Below, one piece after another: positions 7,147 through 10,139 of a DNA stretch of 10,139 bases; the stretch's first letter is position 1; every line of letters begins with the position of its first letter. The position numbers and the translations under genes are program-made. The stretch covers positions 1 to 10,139 of the forward strand of contig JAEYUL010000211.1 in assembly GCA_023432565.1 (NCBI GenBank), given 5' to 3'. The stretch comes from Actinomycetes bacterium (GTDB lineage Bacteria > Actinomycetota > Actinomycetes > Actinomycetales > Cellulomonadaceae). The notes beneath the pieces are model-generated. The model was given only the letters and a program-made list of their open reading frames with translations, was not told the origin of the DNA and searched no databases.

Positions 7147-8406
7147 TCATCCTGCACCCGGCGACGCCCCCTCGTCGTACGCCGCGACGCGTCGCGTCGG
7201 TCGCACGAGCGCGACGACGACGAGCACGGAGGCGACCGCGACGAGCACCCCGAGCACGGGCCAGCCCGTCGCGGTCGTGCCGAGGCCCGCCCCGAGCGAC
7301 CCGACGACCGCGGCGCCGGTCACGACGAGCTCCGCGACGGGCTGCACGCGCCCGCGCTCGGCAGGCCGGTACGACGCCGCCACCATCGCCGCCCCGCCGC
7401 TGCCCGCGAGGTTCCAGCCCACTCCCGCGAGGGTCATCGCGACGACGAACGCGACCGTCTCGGGGCGCAGCGTCGCCAGGCCCGCGGCGGCGAGCACGAG
7501 TGCGCCGAGCGCCGCGACGCGCCGCTCACCCACGCGCCCGATCCACCGGGCGACCAGCAGCCCGGGCGCGTACATGCCGATCATGTGGAGCTGCACCGAG
7601 AACGCTGCTTGGTGCTCGCTGTGCCCCATGTCCATGCCCGCGACCGGGCCCGCGGTCATGAGCGCGCTCATCGCGGCGGCCGCGAGCGCGGTGACGAGCA
7701 CGCCGAGCAGGAGGACGGGCTGTGTCCACAGCTCGCGGTGAGGTCGCGGCGCGCGCGTCGGCGCGCGTTCGTCGGATGTGCGCGGCCCTGTCAGATGTGC
7801 GAGGTCGCGCGGCAGGCGGGTGTTCCACACCGACGCGAGCGCGGCGAGCACGGCCACCAGCAGGTAGGACGCGACGTACGGGGTGGGCGTCAGGTCGCGC
7901 ACCGCGGTCGCGAGGAACGGTCCGACGAGCGCCGCGAGCAGACCTCCTGCGAGCAGCGTCGTGATCGCGCGGGCGCGCTCGGCCGGGTTCGCCTCGGCGA
8001 CCGCGTACCGGTAGTAGCCCGCACCCGCCTGGTACACCCCGACGAGGGCGGTCCCGAGGCAGAACAGCGCGAACGAGCCGCGGTGCACCGCGTACGCCGA
8101 GACGAGGCCCGCGGCGACGGCTGCCAGTGGTGCCGCCGCGAACACGCGCCGGTAGCCGCTGCGGCCGATCCACCGCGAGAGCGCGAACGTCGACAGGGCC
8201 GCGACCACGGGCATCAGGCTGAACGGGAGCGTCGCGAGCGCCCGCGTCGGGGCGAGGTGGGCACCGACGACGCCGGTGAGGGTCAGGTCGATCGAGATGC
8301 CGAACGTGTAGAGGGACTGTGCGGGGACGAGGCGGCGTGTGAGGCGCGGACCGTCGACCGGTGTGGCGTCGGCGGGCGCACGCGCGGGGGCTGCGGGGGA
8401 GGTCAC
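7147..8406 (-). CDS. Major facilitator superfamily (MFS) transporter
   Basis: This is a 419-residue polytopic membrane protein with about twelve hydrophobic segments, in two halves joined by a hydrophilic cytoplasmic loop (about residues 196-228, rich in Arg, Pro and Thr). MFS loop motifs follow the second segment of each half: SRWIGRSGYRRVFA (77-90) and ARWIGRVGERRVAALG (286-301). GVYQAGAGYYRYAVAEANP (123-141) marks the fourth helix region. A Met/His-rich patch MDMGHSEH (258-265) follows the seventh segment. The substrate is not evident; proton-driven efflux is the default guess for such orphan MFS genes. The frame is open to 8523, but that would overlap the divergent AraC-type gene and lacks similarity. 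GTG at 8406, with AGGG 7 nt upstream, is therefore chosen; the start is less certain than the rest. It is divergent from a probable regulator and precedes the phytochrome gene by 48 bp. Confidence 0.85.
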   Translation of the reverse strand: MTSPAAPARAPADATPVDGPRLTRRLVPAQSLYTFGISIDLTLTGVVGAHLAPTRALATLPFSLMPVVAALSTFALSRWIGRSGYRRVFAAAPLAAVAAGLVSAYAVHRGSFALFCLGTALVGVYQAGAGYYRYAVAEANPAERARAITTLLAGGLLAALVGPFLATAVRDLTPTPYVASYLLVAVLAALASVWNTRLPRDLAHLTGPRTSDERAPTRAPRPHRELWTQPVLLLGVLVTALAAAAMSALMTAGPVAGMDMGHSEHQAAFSVQLHMIGMYAPGLLVARWIGRVGERRVAALGALVLAAAGLATLRPETVAFVVAMTLAGVGWNLAGSGGAAMVAASYRPAERGRVQPVAELVVTGAAVVGSLGAGLGTTATGWPVLGVLVAVASVLVVVALVRPTRRVAAYDEGASPGAG

Positions 8407-8477
8407 CCGCTCACCCTGGCGGCCGCACGCGATACCCGACGAGCGGCAGGATTGCCACGGTGCGCTAGATTCTTGCC
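8407..8477. promoter_or_regulatory. Divergent promoter region between the MFS gene and the AraC-type regulator
   Basis: This 71-bp spacer must hold both promoters. For the plus-strand gene, TAGATT (8466-8471) fits the TAnnnT -10 consensus and lies 6 nt before the ATG. For the minus-strand MFS gene, GGGTAT (8437-8432) is followed by CGC, giving possible -10 readings GGGTAT or TATCGC. TGGCAA (8457-8452) is 17 nt from TATCGC and could act as a poor -35. The positions are seen; promoter activity is inferred. Confidence 0.5.
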
Positions 8478-8478
8478 A
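8452..8478 (+). promoter_or_regulatory. TTGCCA direct repeat, possible AraC/AdpA-type operator
   Basis: TTGCCA occurs at 8452-8457 and again at 8473-8478, exactly 21 bp apart, about two helical turns. AraC-family proteins classically bind direct half-sites with this spacing. The reverse complement of 8469-8478, TGGCAAGAAT, matches 9 of 10 positions of the TGGCSNGWWY consensus recalled for Streptomyces AdpA, which has the same domain architecture as the adjacent gene. The second copy overlaps the ATG, so occupancy would block its own start. Function is inferred. Confidence 0.4.
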
Positions 8479-9494
8479 TGCAGCCGAGCGCTCCGAGCAG
8501 CACCCTCGCCGAGCCGGCCACACCGCCGCCCTCCCCGGCCTCCACCCGGGTGCGCGACGTCGCGGTCCTGGCTCTGCCGCAGGCGCTGCCGATGGAGATC
8601 GGCATCCCGTTCCAGGTGCTCACGAGCCGCACGGCCGAGCACTACCGCGTGACGCTGTGCGGCCGCCTCCCCGGCCCCGTGCCCACCGCGGGCGGGTTCT
8701 CGGTCGTCGCCCAGGCCGGGCTCGAGGCCGTCGTCGCGGCCCACACCGTGATCGTCCCCGCGTACGAGGACACCTGCGAGCCTCCACCCGACGACGTACT
8801 CGACGCGCTGCGCACCGCGCACGCCCGTGGCGCGCGCCTCATGTCGATCTGCGTCGGTGCGTTCGCGCTCGCCGCCGCGGGACTGCTCGACGGTCGGCGC
8901 GCGACCACGCACTGGGCGCACGCCGAGCGGCTCGCGGCGCAGTACCCGCTCGTGCGGGTCGACCCCGACGTGCTGTTCGTCGACGAGGGCGACGTCCTGA
9001 CGTCCGCGGGTGTCGCGTCGGGCATCGACGCGTGCCTGCACCTGGTGCGCACCGACCTGGGCGCCGCGGTCGCGAACCACGTCGCACGCGCGATCGTCGC
9101 GGCGCCGCACCGTGACGGCGGGCAGGCGCAGTTCATCGCGCGGACCACCGCGCCGCAGACCGCGAGCTCGCTCGCCACCACGCGCGCGTGGGCGTTGGAC
9201 CGGCTGCACGAGCCGCTGACGGTGGCGGACCTCGCGCGGCACGCGCGCATGTCGCAGCGCACGCTCGCGCGCGCGTTCGCCGCGGAGACCGGCGCGTCGC
9301 CGCTGCGCTGGCTCACCGCCGCACGCGTCGACCGCGCACGCGAGCTGCTCGAGCACACCGCGTGGAGCGCGGACCGGGTCGCTCAGGAGTCCGGCCTCGG
9401 CACAGCCGCGAACATGCGCCTGCACTTCCACCGCCTCGTCGGCGTCAGCCCGTCCGACTACCGCCGCACGTTCGCCGGCACGCCCCGCCCCTGA
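8478..9494 (+). CDS. GlxA/AdpA-type transcriptional regulator (DJ-1/PfpI-like domain plus AraC HTH)
   Basis: This is a 338-residue DNA-binding regulator. After a Pro/Ser/Ala-rich N-terminus (1-25), a DJ-1/PfpI glutamine-amidotransferase-like domain covers about 26-205. It contains PMEIGIPFQVL, VIVPAYED, the elbow SICVGAFALAAAGLLDGR with Cys125 at the nucleophile position, TTHWAHAERL and a DVLTSAGVASGIDACLHLV stretch. An AraC/XylS domain follows with two helix-turn-helices: LTVADLARHARMSQRTLARAF (starting at 247) and SADRVAQESGLGTAANMRLHFHRL (297-320), closing with VGVSPSDYRRTF. These domains in GlxA/AdpA relatives are thought to mediate ligand sensing or dimerisation rather than catalysis. 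The ATG at 8478 is preceded by no Shine-Dalgarno sequence but by a -10-like TAGATT, suggesting a leaderless mRNA. Being divergent from the MFS gene, it probably controls that gene and itself. The effector is unknown. Confidence 0.92.
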   Translation: MQPSAPSSTLAEPATPPPSPASTRVRDVAVLALPQALPMEIGIPFQVLTSRTAEHYRVTLCGRLPGPVPTAGGFSVVAQAGLEAVVAAHTVIVPAYEDTCEPPPDDVLDALRTAHARGARLMSICVGAFALAAAGLLDGRRATTHWAHAERLAAQYPLVRVDPDVLFVDEGDVLTSAGVASGIDACLHLVRTDLGAAVANHVARAIVAAPHRDGGQAQFIARTTAPQTASSLATTRAWALDRLHEPLTVADLARHARMSQRTLARAFAAETGASPLRWLTAARVDRARELLEHTAWSADRVAQESGLGTAANMRLHFHRLVGVSPSDYRRTFAGTPRP

Positions 9495-9530
9495 CCGCGC
9501 GGCGCCCGACGTCCGAGCGGCCGTCCTCGG

Positions 9531-10139
9531 TCAGGGAGTTCCGACGGCCGCGGCGACGAACGCCGCAAGTCGACGCTCGACCGCGGCAGGGTCGGGCACC
9601 GGGGCACTCGCCGGCAGCACGGGCAGCACGGCCGCGGGGCCGACGAGCGCGGCGCGCTCGGCCGCGAGCAGCGCGGCACCCGCCGCCACGGCCTCCTCGT
9701 CGGACACGACGTCCAGCGGCACGGGCGTGCACCACCGCTTGAGCGCGGCCCACGCCGGGTTGGCGACCATCGGGCGGCCGAGGGCGCGCACCCGCGCGGG
9801 CGGGCGGCCCGCGAGCGCGGACTGCGCGTCGAGCATCCAGCGTGCCTGCAGCGCGGCCCCGAGCAGCACCCCGCGCACCGCGGCGGCAGGGTCACCGGGC
9901 ACGGTGCCGACCGCACGCAGGGTCGCGGACGGGTCGGGCACGGGCGTCTGGCGGCCGTGCACGTACGGCAGCACGACGAACGGCTCGTCCCCGCCGGGCG
10001 CGGCGAGCGACCCCCGCACGTCGACGCCGGACGCGGCGAGCGACTCCCGCGCGTCGGCGCCGGGCGCGGCGAGCGGCTCCCCCGCCTCGACGAGCAGCGC
10101 GAGCAGGTCGTCGTCGACGACCGAGGCTCGCTCGAGGAC
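9531..10139 (-). CDS. FGGY-family carbohydrate kinase, C-terminal part (gene cut by the window edge)
   Basis: The minus-strand frame is open to the right edge, so about 202 C-terminal residues are visible and the N-terminal half is missing; the GTG at 10019 is internal. The fragment matches the C-terminal actin-like ATPase half of FGGY sugar kinases such as xylulokinase. DDDLLALLVEAG is followed by the FGGY landmark FVVLPYVHGRQTP, then RGVLLGAALQARWML (the usual EGVAFALR region), RPMVANPAWAALKRW (usual GGG-x-S-x-x-W) and VVSDEEAVAAGAALLA (usual EEA-x-x-GAA). The normally glycine-rich GGG element reads LGRP, so a divergent subfamily is likely. The sugar phosphorylated (xylulose, ribulose, glycerol or other) cannot be assigned from this piece. 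Between the two N-terminal landmarks lies an 11-residue tandem repeat. The gene converges on the AraC-type gene, with 36 bp between the stops. Confidence 0.8.
   Translation of the reverse strand, partial: VLERASVVDDDLLALLVEAGEPLAAPGADARESLAASGVDVRGSLAAPGGDEPFVVLPYVHGRQTPVPDPSATLRAVGTVPGDPAAAVRGVLLGAALQARWMLDAQSALAGRPPARVRALGRPMVANPAWAALKRWCTPVPLDVVSDEEAVAAGAALLAAERAALVGPAAVLPVLPASAPVPDPAAVERRLAAFVAAAVGTP
9976..10074 (-). repeat. In-frame 33-bp tandem repeat inside the FGGY kinase gene
   Basis: Three consecutive 33-bp units (9976-10008, 10009-10041, 10042-10074) all end in GCGGCGAGC. The second and third match at 29 of 33 positions; the first is diverged in its first half. The unit is exactly 11 codons and encodes repeated (S/P)LAAPG-type segments: PLAAPGADAR, SLAASGVDVR, SLAAPGGDEP. 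The repeat sits in the loop just before the LPYVHGRQTP landmark. Confidence 0.75.

Noticed and set aside
7740..7810. GCGCGC-rich stretch and paired GATGTGCG words in the MFS gene
   Set aside because: They lie in the codons of the Arg/Pro-rich cytoplasmic loop and are explained by its composition.
8407..8523. N-terminal extension of the MFS gene to an ATG at 8523
   Set aside because: It would overlap the start of the divergent AraC-type gene and encodes a Cys/Ser/Trp-containing segment unlike an MFS N-terminus.
9495..9530. Weak hairpin (CCGAG/CTCGG, 9513-9530) between the AraC-type and kinase genes
   Set aside because: A 5-bp stem with an 8-nt loop is expected often by chance at this GC content. 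A terminator here is plausible from the convergent layout but not supported by the sequence.

Overview
The window is about 10.1 kb of very GC-rich DNA. Third codon positions are almost always G or C, GTG starts occur, and the genes (AfsR/SARP-type regulator, DrrA/DrrB-type exporter, SpoIIE/RsbU-type phosphatase) are typical of Actinobacteria. A Cellulomonas-like member of the Micrococcales would fit, but genus is an inference from composition and gene style only. No rRNA, tRNA, insertion sequence, phage gene or CRISPR array was seen. Coding density is high and no gene-less stretch exceeds 300 bases.

Layout. (1) Positions 2-2737, plus strand: the 3' part of a large AfsR-like regulator whose DNA-binding end lies off the left edge. 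(2) A perfect 15-bp hairpin (2767-2805) separates it from the convergent minus-strand block. (3) Minus strand, in transcription order: an MFS transporter (8406-7147), a bacteriophytochrome fused to a PP2C/RsbU-type phosphatase (7098-4816), a DrrA-like ABC ATPase (4635-3640) and a DrrB-like permease (3643-2813). The MFS and phytochrome genes are 48 bp apart. ATPase and permease overlap by 4 bp. A 180-bp gap before the ATPase holds a possible terminator and a cluster of four CCGACAC direct repeats. (4) Positions 8478-9494, plus strand, divergent from the MFS gene: a GlxA/AdpA-type regulator with a DJ-1/PfpI-like domain and an AraC-type helix-turn-helix. It appears to be leaderless. (5) Positions 9531-10139, minus strand: the C-terminal part of an FGGY-family sugar kinase with an in-frame 33-bp tandem repeat, cut by the right edge.

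How it may work together. The central protein looks like a red/far-red light sensor (biliverdin-binding PAS-GAF-PHY module with all signature residues) whose output is a serine/threonine phosphatase rather than a histidine kinase. By family knowledge, RsbU/SpoIIE-type phosphatases dephosphorylate anti-sigma-factor antagonists in partner-switching pathways, so light could be wired here to an alternative sigma factor. Neither the biliverdin-making heme oxygenase nor the partner-switch proteins are in the window. The AraC-type regulator and the MFS gene share a 71-bp divergent promoter region with a 21-bp-spaced direct repeat, suggesting local control. The AfsR-like regulator sits next to the two-gene exporter, whose upstream repeats have partly the 11-bp periodicity known for SARP operators. 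That link is speculative.
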